NCBI GenBank assembly: GCA_964630305.1
Contig: CAZVTR010000009.1
Span: 1-60,779, forward strand
DNA: 60,779 nucleotides
Direction: 5' to 3'
DNA from: JAKPPT01 sp964630305
Lineage (GTDB): Bacteria; Spirochaetota; Spirochaetia; Treponematales; UBA12059
The position numbers and the translations under genes are program-made. Shown piece after piece: positions 52,242 through 60,779 of the stretch (positions within the stretch are counted from its first letter, which is position 1; each line of letters begins with the position of its first letter). The notes beneath the pieces were generated by a model. The model searched no databases, was not told the origin of the DNA, and saw nothing but the letters and a program-made list of their open reading frames with translations.

Positions 52242-52566
52242 AATGCTGATATATCTCATTTTTATTACCGGTCTTTTTGCTGTTGTGTTTGTTAAAAATA
52301 TTATAAAAAAAATATTTGGACTTGGAATTATGAATAGCGCTGTTGTGCTGTTGTTTATTGTGCGAGGTGCCGAAATAGGTGACGAGGCACCCATATTAGA
52401 AAAGTCAGTTTCTAATGTTGTGGATCCTATTCCTCAGGCTTTAATGTTAACAGCTATTGTCATCAGTGTTTGTATTACAGCCCTGGCATTAGGACTTGCC
52501 TATAATTTATATTTAAAATATCACACATTTGATATTGATAAGCTGAGGGATAAAATTGAGTCTTGA
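52234..52566 (+). CDS. mrpC: Na+/H+ antiporter subunit C (NuoK-like)
   Basis: 110 residues from ATG 52234 with AGAGGAGA upstream. Three TMs. IFGLGIMNSAVVLLFIVRG and DPIPQALMLTAIVIS are the MrpC/NuoK pattern, and DPIPQALMLTAIVI is nearly invariant in the family. Overlaps mrpD by 11 bases. Confidence 0.92.
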   Translation: MNEMLIYLIFITGLFAVVFVKNIIKKIFGLGIMNSAVVLLFIVRGAEIGDEAPILEKSVSNVVDPIPQALMLTAIVISVCITALALGLAYNLYLKYHTFDIDKLRDKIES

Positions 52567-54310
52567 AAATATTTCATTTTTAATTATTGTTCTTCCGTTT
52601 TTCGGAGCGGCATTTGTACTTGTATCAAAAGTTATAAAAAATAAATTTATTAAACAGCTAATTTATTATTTGGCTATATTTTGTGCTTTGTTAGCACCAT
52701 TAATTCCTATTTACATAACAGCCCTGTATGTTTATAGCGGTAATACTATTGCAGGAACTATAGGTGGATGGAGCTCGCTTAGAGGGATAACCTATTCATT
52801 TGATGGTCTTGCGATGGTTATAATCATACTCGGCTATTTGCTATCAATACCTGCGTGGATATATTCACGCGCCATAAGATTGGAATATGAACTCTTTGAT
52901 TGTATATATTTTATTCAACTAGCTTTTCTAAGTGCTTCTGCTATAACCACTGATATTTTTAATCTTTTTGTATGTCTTGAGGTGCTTGGTATAACGTCTT
53001 ATGTGTTGGTTGTTTTTGCAAATAAACCCCATGCATGGCTTGCATCATTAAGTTATTTATTTATAAGTGCTTCGTCAATGCTCCTGTATCTTATTGGAAT
53101 GTATTTTTTATATAATCTTACAGGAACGCTGGCATTATCTGAAATCGCAAATAGATTAACAATAAATTATAATAAATACCAGATAGAAATTCTTATAAGT
53201 GCAACTCTCGTTGTTGCTGCAATAGCCTTGAGAGTTGCTGTTGTCCCGGTATATGGTTGGCTTCCTGATGCTCATGCAATGGCACCGCATCCAGTTTCAG
53301 CAGTATTATCTGGTATTCTAATAAAAACACCGCTATTTATTCTTTTACGTTTTGTAATAATCTTTCCTTTTGGCAAACTAATAGGAAATGCGTTTGCCTA
53401 TGCTGGCGCAATTACAGCTTGTATCGGTGTTATACTTGCTCTGGGTCAACATGATGCTAAAAGGCTATTGGCATATCATTCTGTGAGCCAGATAGGGTAT
53501 GTTGTTTGCGCATGGGGATTAGCTTTATCAACAGGGTTGCATACAGTACAAGGGAAATATTTTTTTACGGCTTCATTTTTACATGCACTGTTTCATGGAA
53601 TGTTTAAGGGTCTTTTATTTCTAGCTGTAGGTACAGTGTTGGACGTTTCTGATTCTAGAGATGTTTTTAAAATACGTAATAGTATAGTAACTTTAAGGCA
53701 AAAAGGTATTAATGCTTTTATTGTGCTACTAGCATTTATAGCCGGAGCTTTTTCTATTACTGCAATACCGCCGTGGAATGGCTATATAAGTAAAAATTTA
53801 ATTACTGATGGTATAAAATCGGGATTGCTGTATTGGCTTTTATTTGCAAGCTCAATAGGGACTGTGGTATCATTTATAAAGCTGTCCCAAATATTCTGGA
53901 ATACAAAAGAAAATAAACAACAAAAATTTATTGAAAAGCATGATACTTATACTGCAAAAAACGTTTTTATAAGCATATCACTTATTTTAGGTATGTTTCT
54001 TTGTCTCCTAAGCGGTATTGCTGGCAATTGGCTTTATGTAACTGTATATGGTTTTATAAGTTCATGGATACATGAAATTAATTATTCAGTTATACCTGAT
54101 AGTATCTTTTCATGGTCGACTATACTAAAAACGTTCATAATAACTGGAGCTGGAGGTATACTGTTTGCTCTGCTGCAATTTAAACCAATAAAAATAATCT
54201 TGGAAACAGTTGGAATGAGAAAGAGAAGCTTTTCAGGCCTTTTTTTTGCATTTTTTTCAGCATTTATTTTATTTTTCGCTTATTTGTGGATAAACCGGAT
54301 TTTAGTTTGA
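52556..54310 (+). CDS. mrpD: Na+/H+ antiporter subunit D (NuoL/M/N-type proton channel)
   Basis: 584 residues, TTG start at 52556 with GAGGGA upstream. About fourteen TMs. VYGWLPDAHAMAPHPVSAVLSG is the proton-antiporter signature (cited as VYGWLPDAHAMAPHPVSA), with key Glu in FVCLEVLGITSY and Lys in later helices (HGMFKGLLFLAVG). This is the only NuoL/M-type subunit in the operon: the long MrpA is missing. It is the last gene before a change of direction in promoter. Confidence 0.92.
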   Translation: MSLENISFLIIVLPFFGAAFVLVSKVIKNKFIKQLIYYLAIFCALLAPLIPIYITALYVYSGNTIAGTIGGWSSLRGITYSFDGLAMVIIILGYLLSIPAWIYSRAIRLEYELFDCIYFIQLAFLSASAITTDIFNLFVCLEVLGITSYVLVVFANKPHAWLASLSYLFISASSMLLYLIGMYFLYNLTGTLALSEIANRLTINYNKYQIEILISATLVVAAIALRVAVVPVYGWLPDAHAMAPHPVSAVLSGILIKTPLFILLRFVIIFPFGKLIGNAFAYAGAITACIGVILALGQHDAKRLLAYHSVSQIGYVVCAWGLALSTGLHTVQGKYFFTASFLHALFHGMFKGLLFLAVGTVLDVSDSRDVFKIRNSIVTLRQKGINAFIVLLAFIAGAFSITAIPPWNGYISKNLITDGIKSGLLYWLLFASSIGTVVSFIKLSQIFWNTKENKQQKFIEKHDTYTAKNVFISISLILGMFLCLLSGIAGNWLYVTVYGFISSWIHEINYSVIPDSIFSWSTILKTFIITGAGGILFALLQFKPIKIILETVGMRKRSFSGLFFAFFSAFILFFAYLWINRILV

Positions 54311-54312
54311 AT

Positions 54313-54339
54313 TTGCCAAATTATATAATTTGGTATAAG
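54313..54339 (+). promoter_or_regulatory. Promoter with an 18-bp perfect palindrome in its spacer
   Basis: CCAAATTATATAATTTGG (54316-54333) is a perfect 18-bp palindrome. It overlaps a possible -35, TTGCCA (54313-54318), and ends right before the -10 TATAAG (54334-54339). A repressor bound here would block the promoter. The -10 ends only nine bases before the ATG at 54349, and no ribosome binding site is visible. Confidence 0.5.
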
Positions 54340-54348
54340 ATATAGAAT

Positions 54349-57300
54349 ATGAAAGATAGCGTTCAAATACCGAATAAAGGATCGAGTACTGCAAATACAA
54401 GTGTATTTCATTACCCTTTACGTACTATAAATAAACTTGAATTAAGTATTGGAAGAGTACTAGCTGTTCAAAAAAAATTCGTGCATGAACTGCAATCTAT
54501 TTCTGCACGTATTAATGAGGAGCTTGATATAACCCATGATGCGCATACAAAATTGCAAAACTTAAAACCTTATCTAATAAGTTTTTCTGATCACATAAGA
54601 AGAATTATTAAAAATATGGAAAGTGTGAGTAAAATTATTGAAACAAGCAGGGAAGGTTTTAATATTTCAATTGTAAACACACGCGGTGCAATGACTGCAA
54701 TTCGTGAATGCAGTAATCGTATGAAAACTGTATATGAAATTACAGAATCGATAACAAAACGTATAACAGTTATTGCAGAGTTTGCTGTTGAAAATAAGCT
54801 AATTGCAATAAATGCTTCTGTTACCGCAAGCAAAGCTGGAGAGAAAGTTCGGGGTTTTAAAGTCATAGCTTCTGAAGTATCGAGGCTTTCTGCAGCTATG
54901 GCAGAAAAAGTTACCACTGTTATAGAAGATGCTCAGCGAATTCATGATTATACCAGTGAAATGCTTGGTGAATTACAGCAAAATATAGAAATGGCGCAAC
55001 ATACTCTTGATGAGGTAGATAAAGCATTTAATACGCTTGATGCAATTAAAACAACAATTCGAGAACGAATGCGCGATACTGCAGGAATGATGCAAGATAA
55101 GACTAAACTTGAAGAAACACTTGCTGTTTTTATTGAAATACTGACAGAACTAGATAAACATATTACGATGCTCAATCAAAAAATTCATGATTGCTCTAAC
55201 ACCAATGAAAAACAGAATTATTACATTTCAAATCTGTTAGAATTTTTACCGCAATTAAAAAATTTATCAGACACGCTTATTCATGAGTATAAAAATGTCG
55301 ATACCGCACCAAAGGTGTTACGGATGTATGAGCTGCCAATTATAGAGTATGATCCGGCATTAGCACAGCTTGTACGAGAATTTCACTATGTTCACTTTAC
55401 TTGCATACGATTAGTTAGATATTCAACTGATAGAAAAATAGTACCCTATCTTGCAGAATCATGGAATCTGGATCCAGATGGTGTTACCTGGCATTTTTAT
55501 ATAAAGAAAGATGCAAAGTTTTATGATGGAACACCTATAACAACAGATGATATTCAGTTTACCTTTGAACGGTTAATAAATTCAAATTTACATTCACCAT
55601 ATTCAAATATGCTTAATATGCTTATTGGTTTCGAAGATTTTCGTTCTGGTAAGGTTGATCACCTAGCAGGTTTGAGAATTGTTGATGATCATGCTTTTGA
55701 TTTTATCCTTAAAAGACCGTGTAACTTTTTTCTTTCATTGCTTACAAACGGATTTTGCTCGATTCTCAAACGAAATGATTTATATTATGAAAAAAAGTTT
55801 TCCAGAGATATGATTATTTCCTCCGGGCCTTTTTATTCTGTTCCAGGTAAAACAGGTGCTATCGATGTACTTGCTGCAAATCCATATTTTGTAAATGGCG
55901 AGGCACTCATTGATGAAATTGAAATACATAGAACTACTGAAAACATTGTAGATGAGCTTATTTCAGGAAAAATTGATTTTGCTTACGGTTTATCAGCTGC
56001 GCTAGAAGAAGATTTGAGAAATAAAGGATTTCGGGGAGAAATACGGCATTACACATCGCGTTATTGCTATGGAATTGTGTTAAATTTTCAGCATGAGAAT
56101 GCTTTAATTAAATTTCCAGAAGTTCGCAGGGCATTCGCACAGGCAATTGATAAAGACGGTATTATTGGAGATATTTATGGGAAAGATGTTGTAGTTGCAT
56201 CAACTCCATTATCTGATGAAGTTCTTAAGCTTAAAAAAGATCCGCTTCCGTATGATCCGGAATGGGCAAAACAAATTTTCAAAAAGTATGTCGAAGAAGG
56301 ATATTTCAAGGAACCGCTTACACTTGCTTATGTTGATTCTTCCATAAATTATGGTGCAAGCCAGCTATTGGATAGAATAAAAGAAGTGATGGCTGATTAT
56401 AATGTTCCTATAGAAGTAATTAAACTATCATCAGATGATGCCCGGCCAGATGTATACAGGAAATATGATCTTGTCTTTTTGCGATTTATGCCAGAACTAG
56501 ACTTTTATGCAGCGTTGGAACCATTTATCAATCCGCAAGGGGGAGATAATTATTTTAGCTATAACAATCAAATGCTGTTTCAAAAACTACAGGATTCTAT
56601 TGGTATCAAAGATGCAGAAAAACGCAGATTGTATTTTGAAGAGTTGCTTGAACAGTTTACCAGTGATGTGTTTATGATGCCATTATTCTTTAGAAGAGTG
56701 CTAGCCGTAATACCAAATTATTTAAAAGAAGTTTTCTTAACGCCAGAAGAAGCTTTTGTTCCTGATGTGGTTTATTTTGATGAATTTTTAAAAAATAAAT
56801 CTTTGCAAAATATTAAGAAAAGCTTAATTGATGATCTTGCATATAAAATTAATGAAAGTCTGATAATTAACTATAAAATTAAAGATGTTGGAAAAAGTCT
56901 GGAACTAATTGCTCATGATATCTTAAAGCAGATATCCTTTCAAAAGAAAATAACTTCGAAAGCAGAATTCGTATTAATTAATTATACTGATAATGTAGAA
57001 AAATTAAAGAAAGCTAATAATAAAACAATTGAAACTATTCATACCATGATTGGAAATACGGAAAACATTTCTTCAAATGCTCAATTTATTCAAAAAAGCC
57101 TGGAAACATTTCTTCAGGAACTTCTTGGTATGATTCAGAGTGTTCAGGGCATAAAAAAAGATATCAGAGATGTGTTTAATATTGTAAAGCTTATTGAAGA
57201 AGCAAATGCGACTATAAAAAGCGTTGCAGTAAATGCATCGATTATCGCTAATAAATCAGATGACTCTTCACAGGAACTAAAAAAAGTTTCTCAGGATATC

Positions 57301-57723
57301 AGCAAGCTGGTAGAGAAAAATGCACAAGAAATAGCAGCTATAATAAAAGAATTACAGGGTTTAGATGAATCAATGAAAGCTGAACTCACAGAATTATTTT
57401 CTGCCCATGATGAAATAGAGGCAGCTATTCATGACATTAAAGATCATACTTTAAATCTTAAAGGATTAAAACCTGTTTTGGATTCTGTGCATGTGTATAC
57501 GGCAAATCTTGAAAAAATAAATACAGAGCTATTTGCCAGAGCAGATTTAGCAAACAGTGCTGTTGATGCAATCAATAAATCAGCAGAAGTTTTGCAAAAC
57601 TCGGCAGAAAGTTTGCATTTTGGACTTGCACTGGAGACTGCAGTAATAGAAATTATTGATGATATAATGAGCATGCTCGATACTTTGAGTAAAATATATG
57701 TTGCTCAATCAGCATGTGATTAA
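54349..57723 (+). CDS. Soluble chemoreceptor-like protein with internal family 5 solute-binding domain
   Basis: 1124 residues without signal peptide or membrane segment, so probably cytosolic. Residues 1-315 are helical and contain a clear MCP-type signalling hairpin at ~141-195 (NKLIAINASVTASKAGE, then GFKVIASEVSRLSAA). Residues ~320-815 are an SBP_bac_5 (oligopeptide-binding) domain with YLAESWNLDPDGVTWHFYIK and DGTPITTDDIQFTFERL. Residues ~817-1124 form a second helical region with a degraded MCP-like hairpin at ~947-1000 (SVAVNASIIANKSDD). Family 5 binding proteins are normally periplasmic. The layout suggests an intracellular peptide or metabolite sensor that talks to CheA/CheW or to other receptors. 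It is preceded by a palindromic promoter. Confidence 0.8.
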   Translation: MKDSVQIPNKGSSTANTSVFHYPLRTINKLELSIGRVLAVQKKFVHELQSISARINEELDITHDAHTKLQNLKPYLISFSDHIRRIIKNMESVSKIIETSREGFNISIVNTRGAMTAIRECSNRMKTVYEITESITKRITVIAEFAVENKLIAINASVTASKAGEKVRGFKVIASEVSRLSAAMAEKVTTVIEDAQRIHDYTSEMLGELQQNIEMAQHTLDEVDKAFNTLDAIKTTIRERMRDTAGMMQDKTKLEETLAVFIEILTELDKHITMLNQKIHDCSNTNEKQNYYISNLLEFLPQLKNLSDTLIHEYKNVDTAPKVLRMYELPIIEYDPALAQLVREFHYVHFTCIRLVRYSTDRKIVPYLAESWNLDPDGVTWHFYIKKDAKFYDGTPITTDDIQFTFERLINSNLHSPYSNMLNMLIGFEDFRSGKVDHLAGLRIVDDHAFDFILKRPCNFFLSLLTNGFCSILKRNDLYYEKKFSRDMIISSGPFYSVPGKTGAIDVLAANPYFVNGEALIDEIEIHRTTENIVDELISGKIDFAYGLSAALEEDLRNKGFRGEIRHYTSRYCYGIVLNFQHENALIKFPEVRRAFAQAIDKDGIIGDIYGKDVVVASTPLSDEVLKLKKDPLPYDPEWAKQIFKKYVEEGYFKEPLTLAYVDSSINYGASQLLDRIKEVMADYNVPIEVIKLSSDDARPDVYRKYDLVFLRFMPELDFYAALEPFINPQGGDNYFSYNNQMLFQKLQDSIGIKDAEKRRLYFEELLEQFTSDVFMMPLFFRRVLAVIPNYLKEVFLTPEEAFVPDVVYFDEFLKNKSLQNIKKSLIDDLAYKINESLIINYKIKDVGKSLELIAHDILKQISFQKKITSKAEFVLINYTDNVEKLKKANNKTIETIHTMIGNTENISSNAQFIQKSLETFLQELLGMIQSVQGIKKDIRDVFNIVKLIEEANATIKSVAVNASIIANKSDDSSQELKKVSQDISKLVEKNAQEIAAIIKELQGLDESMKAELTELFSAHDEIEAAIHDIKDHTLNLKGLKPVLDSVHVYTANLEKINTELFARADLANSAVDAINKSAEVLQNSAESLHFGLALETAVIEIIDDIMSMLDTLSKIYVAQSACD

Positions 57724-58643
57724 TTTTTTATTAAGCTGACGTTTACATTCCATCCATGTTCGTTCTCGTAAAGAGCTTGTGCATCAACCCACACATGCTG
57801 CCCTTCTTCGCCTGCAAGGTGAATTTTCTGAGCGGGAATATTGATTTCTACTACTTTAAATACCTGGTTTTCAAAGTTTACACGAGTTCCTTCCTGAGGT
57901 AATGTTTTTCTAATTTCTGAATAAAAATCAAATTCATAAGATAAACAACACAAAAGACGGCCGCATGGTCCTGAAATTTTGAGTGAGTTAAGCGAAAGGT
58001 TTTGATCTTTGGCCATTTTAATAGAAACAGGCATCAATTTATCAGTTATCGCATTGCAGCAAAGAATTCTGCCGCAAATACCGCAGCCACCAATCATGCG
58101 GGCTTTGTCGCGTACGCCAATCTGCCGCAATTCTATTCTTACTTTTAAAATTGCTACTAAATCTTTTACAAGCTCTCTAAAGTCGATGCGGGTTTCTGCA
58201 GAAAAGAAAAATATAATTTTGGGTTCGTCAAATAGATAGTGAGCGCCAATGAGGTCCATCGCAAGACCATGCATCTGTATTTTTTGTTTGCAAATCTCAA
58301 ACGCTTGTTTTTCTCTTTCTATATCATGGTTGCGTTTTTCAAGATCGGCTTCAGTGGCTTTGCGTTCAAAAGTCATGAGTTCTGTTCTTAGGACTTTAGA
58401 AAGATTGTTTACTGCTCCGAGCACTTTGCAGATATCTTTACCGTATTTTGTCTGAGCTATTACATAAGTGCCGCTCGCTAGTTGTTCTTGTGTGGCAATG
58501 AAATATGTTTCATTATTTGCATCTACTTTTATTCTATAGAGTGTTCCGGTTATGGCAGATCGATCAATAAAATCGTTATCCTGTATGACAGGAACTTCAT
58601 CTTCAATATGTAAATCATCGTCGTGTATATAATGCGGATGCAT
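57720..58643 (-). CDS. PSP1-domain protein (YaaT/RicT-like)
   Basis: 307 residues. The PSP1 C-terminal region at ~95-240 has the cysteine-rich block GGCGICGRILCCNAI and GPCGRLLCCLSYEF. In Bacillus YaaT (RicT) these cysteines bind [4Fe-4S] as part of the RicAFT complex acting on RNase Y and Spo0A phosphorelay. GAGGAG precedes the ATG. The downstream gene on the plus strand overlaps its stop by 4 bases in convergent direction. It is followed upstream on the minus strand by YaaR, bactofilin and an M23 peptidase. Confidence 0.85.
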   Translation of the reverse strand: MHPHYIHDDDLHIEDEVPVIQDNDFIDRSAITGTLYRIKVDANNETYFIATQEQLASGTYVIAQTKYGKDICKVLGAVNNLSKVLRTELMTFERKATEADLEKRNHDIEREKQAFEICKQKIQMHGLAMDLIGAHYLFDEPKIIFFFSAETRIDFRELVKDLVAILKVRIELRQIGVRDKARMIGGCGICGRILCCNAITDKLMPVSIKMAKDQNLSLNSLKISGPCGRLLCCLSYEFDFYSEIRKTLPQEGTRVNFENQVFKVVEINIPAQKIHLAGEEGQHVWVDAQALYENEHGWNVNVSLIKN

Positions 58644-58660
58644 CCGTGTTCTCCTCTGTA

Positions 58661-59158
58661 TTAATGCAATAAATCTATCAGTAACCCATAGATTTCATCA
58701 AGACGTGCTAAAATATCAAGTTTATCGCGCTGGCTGGCTAGGATTTCAGCTGCGAAATGTTCCAGCTTCTCATCAATTATAGCAATTTGCGTATATTTCT
58801 TTCGCTTTAAAAGATTCTTGCTGCTGTTTTTTTCTTCGATTGCATAGACTGTATTGACAATGTAGTTCGTAAAACGTTTTACCGCAGCTTTATAGGCCTG
58901 AATCGTTGCAGTGCTGATGTTTTTTTTTAAGGCATCGCCGCTGCTATGGACAAGGTCCAAAAGCTCTTCAATTGCAGTTTCCTGGTCGTCAGGCAGAAGA
59001 ACAGCAGGAACGCTCTCTGCGGTGTCAGTTTTTTCTTGTATCGATGTAAAAAGCTTGCGAAATACCTGCGTGGTTTTATTTTGTTTTTTTTCGTTTCGGG
59101 CAGCTTGCGTGTGCAAAAATGCATTGTTGGTAAAATCGGCAGGATTGATTTTGCTCAT
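58661..59158 (-). CDS. YaaR-family (DUF327) protein
   Basis: 165 residues, helical. The DUF327 core spans ~65-165 with AYKAAVKRFTNYIVNTVYAI and IDEKLEHFAAEILASQRDKL. In Bacillus yaaR also lies near yaaT, so the pairing with the PSP1 gene is conserved over large distances. Its start overlaps the bactofilin stop (ATGA). Function unknown. Confidence 0.82.
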   Translation of the reverse strand: MSKINPADFTNNAFLHTQAARNEKKQNKTTQVFRKLFTSIQEKTDTAESVPAVLLPDDQETAIEELLDLVHSSGDALKKNISTATIQAYKAAVKRFTNYIVNTVYAIEEKNSSKNLLKRKKYTQIAIIDEKLEHFAAEILASQRDKLDILARLDEIYGLLIDLLH

Positions 59159-59583
59159 AGACCAGAATATTGCGGCAATGAATTTGAAAAATACATTTTA
59201 CTCGGATGTCTATCAATAAATTGCTGCATTTCTTTAAGGGCGGTGTCAGGATTACAGGTGATGGTTATATCACCATGAATGATGATTTCTCCATCGGTTT
59301 CAAGAATTGGGGTAAATATATTCCCAATTACCTTTGCTCCTTGAAGAATGGTGAGATGCTCAGAAACAAAAATATCGCCCTTAAGTATTCCTGCAATAAT
59401 TGCGCTTCGAGCCGTTATGCGCGCTCTGCAGTGGCTTGATGTGCTGATAACAACAGCACCATCAGACTGTATTGTTCCCTGAAAATCGCCATCAATTCGC
59501 ACAAGACCCTTTTGCACAATTGTGCCTTCGAGCCTCGTCGTTTTTCCTATGATAGTTTCGCTTTCTTGCTGTTTTGCCTGCAT
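59155..59583 (-). CDS. Bactofilin
   Basis: 142 residues. Central beta-helix domain at ~10-115: TRLEGTIVQKGLVRIDGDFQ, SDGAVVISTSS, and ILKGDIFVSEHLTILQGAK, the six-residue periodicity of bactofilins. These polymerise without nucleotide at the membrane and position cell-wall enzymes. It lies directly downstream of an M23 peptidase gene, the same pairing known from curved or helical bacteria where bactofilin and M23 shape the cell, so a role in spirochaete cell shape is plausible. Confidence 0.9.
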   Translation of the reverse strand: MQAKQQESETIIGKTTRLEGTIVQKGLVRIDGDFQGTIQSDGAVVISTSSHCRARITARSAIIAGILKGDIFVSEHLTILQGAKVIGNIFTPILETDGEIIIHGDITITCNPDTALKEMQQFIDRHPSKMYFSNSLPQYSGL

Positions 59584-59595
59584 GATGTACCGTAT

Positions 59596-60624
59596 TTATT
59601 TAGTGCTGACTGTTCTTACGCGGCTTGTGATAAAGCGCAGCGGATCAATTCGTGAAGTACCAAGATAGATTTCATAGTGAAGGTGCGGACCGGTTGAAAT
59701 ACCGGTATTGCCAATGTATCCGATAATGTCTCCCTGCTGAACTTCCTGTCCTTTTTGTGCAGCAAAAGCTTTGAGGTGGGCATACCGAGTGAGAAAACCG
59801 TATTTATGTTCGATAATTATATAATTTCCGTAGCCAACGTCATATCCAACATAGATAACTTTACCGTTTGCTGCAGCAATAACAGGGTCTCCGCTCCTGA
59901 ATGTTGAAATATCAATTCCCGTGTGCAGATACCAGCCGCCAAAAATCGGGTGCTGATTTTGTCCATAGTACATGGATATATGACCAACACCGCCCTTTAC
60001 AGGCCAAGCGCTGGGGAACTCGCTTAAAATTGTACCCTGCGCTTTAATAAGATTGCTAAGATCATTGAGCGGATCGATTGACTGTTCAAGATAGCTGTTA
60101 AGGTTTTGCACATAATTTAATTCCGGTAAACTAGAACTTGCTGTTTTAGAACTGCTAATGATAGAGGCTAAATCACCTTTTGCAGCGCCAGTTCCGGATG
60201 TGTTTGTGTTAACACCAATCTGATTAAAAATTGCATCCATGGTAACTTGAAATTGCTTTGATGTTTTGATAAGGCTCGTTACACTGTCTCGCATTGAGTC
60301 GAGTGTCGATTGCGTTGTCTGAAGCGAATTAGCTTTAGCGGCAAGTTCAGCATTGAGTGTGCCGTAGTGTGCAAGCGAATACCCCACAAAAATCATGAGT
60401 GCTGCAAATCCTGCAAGGAGTATACTAAAACCAAACATGCTCAATTTGAAGCTAACCGTTTTTTTCTCAGAATGAGGAATGACTAAAATGGAAATAGAGC
60501 GTTTTGAACGTTTTACGACACTCGACATCCATTTAGTCAATGAGATATTTGCTTTTCCTAGCAAGGCATGAACTTTTTTTGCAAAACTTTTTTCTATTTT
60601 TTTATATGAATGGAGTGCTGACAA
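59596..60624 (-). CDS. Membrane-anchored M23 endopeptidase
   Basis: 342 residues, TTG start at 60624 with AAAAGGAGAAGG upstream. Basic N-terminus, one membrane span at ~55-80, a coiled coil at ~85-130, then the M23 domain: HTGIDISTFRSGDPVIAAA, YAHLKAFAAQKGQEV and GPHLHYEIYLG with all zinc ligands and HxH kept. It would cut peptidoglycan peptides in the periplasm, with the coiled coil as regulator. Directly upstream of bactofilin (12-base gap). Confidence 0.92.
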   Translation of the reverse strand: MSALHSYKKIEKSFAKKVHALLGKANISLTKWMSSVVKRSKRSISILVIPHSEKKTVSFKLSMFGFSILLAGFAALMIFVGYSLAHYGTLNAELAAKANSLQTTQSTLDSMRDSVTSLIKTSKQFQVTMDAIFNQIGVNTNTSGTGAAKGDLASIISSSKTASSSLPELNYVQNLNSYLEQSIDPLNDLSNLIKAQGTILSEFPSAWPVKGGVGHISMYYGQNQHPIFGGWYLHTGIDISTFRSGDPVIAAANGKVIYVGYDVGYGNYIIIEHKYGFLTRYAHLKAFAAQKGQEVQQGDIIGYIGNTGISTGPHLHYEIYLGTSRIDPLRFITSRVRTVSTK

Positions 60625-60779
60625 AACCTTCTCCTTTTATCCAGCTTTTACTAAACTCTATATCCAGTGTAGCTGATATAATATCATTCTTAGTAGTTTT
60701 CTGTCAAATATGATTTTTTATATGGATGGTATGTAAATATACATGGTACCCCCCTGGGCCTACCCCGATCCGACGGATA
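60625..60779. other. Upstream region of the M23 gene and a GC-rich window edge
   Basis: AT-rich to about 60,745, probably holding the promoter of the minus-strand cluster. The last ~35 bases turn suddenly GC-rich (GTACCCCCCTGGGCC, then CCCCGATCCGACGG). This may be the edge of another gene or RNA, but too little is visible to say. Confidence 0.25.

Overview
The window looks like a chromosomal piece of a spirochaete, most likely a Treponema-like member of the Spirochaetales. This is inferred from the gene families present: a PorV-like/FlgD-repeat/OmpA giant protein, type III glutamine synthetase, paired LysM and helical lipoproteins, a PSP1-YaaR-bactofilin-M23 cluster, and HD-GYP and PEGA proteins. 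It is not based on an rRNA or marker-gene match. No rRNA, tRNA, CRISPR array or transposase was found.

Region 1 (about 1-10,100) is an AT-rich accessory island and the most unusual part. It holds seven tandem genes for small secreted-peptide precursors (starts at 326, 1158, 1922, 3669, 5040, 6541 and 7968) plus a deleted remnant of an eighth (about 9180). All begin with the same ~75-residue leader: a Sec-type signal peptide, a conserved spacer, and a segment that fits the double-glycine leader rule of class II bacteriocins (L-12, S/T-11, E-8, M-7, V-4, G-2, then G, S or E at -1). After the leader each protein has an unrelated C-terminal core. Each precursor is followed by one or two small membrane proteins that differ from unit to unit: two new paralogous families, three intact CPBP-type membrane proteases, one HExxH membrane protein, and a 57-residue mini-protein. 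Four units carry a perfect 11-12 bp inverted repeat between precursor and partner. I read this as a multi-cassette bacteriocin/immunity-like array with a shared leader and swapped cores. No dedicated exporter or modification enzyme lies in the window.

Region 2 (10,100-28,050) is core-like: a PAP2-motif protein, HtpG, a cyclic-nucleotide-binding protein, an orphan HypB lacking its metal ligands, the 1365-residue envelope protein, a DUF2156 acyltransferase-fold protein, glutamine synthetase III with a glutamine amidotransferase, a PAS protein, a Nudix hydrolase, class I fumarase, a PEGA protein and a membrane protein.

Region 3 (28,080-44,940) carries a triple-GAF HD-GYP phosphodiesterase, a GH3 lipoprotein, a VWA protein, a LysM-M23 endopeptidase, PtsI, Der, a MerR-like regulator, an M18 aminopeptidase, a LysM/lipoprotein pair, YajC-SecD-SecF and a small heat-shock protein.

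Region 4 (45,370-60,779) has a 26-repeat ankyrin lipoprotein, a D-2-hydroxyacid dehydrogenase, a PII-like/EIIA-like pair leading directly into a split Mrp Na+/H+ antiporter operon (E-F-G-DUF4040-B-C-D), a soluble 1124-residue protein in which a family 5 solute-binding domain lies between two chemoreceptor-like helical regions, and a PSP1-YaaR-bactofilin-M23 cluster on the minus strand.

Several genes (10175, 49389, 54349) appear to have -10 boxes so close to their ATG that their transcripts may be leaderless.
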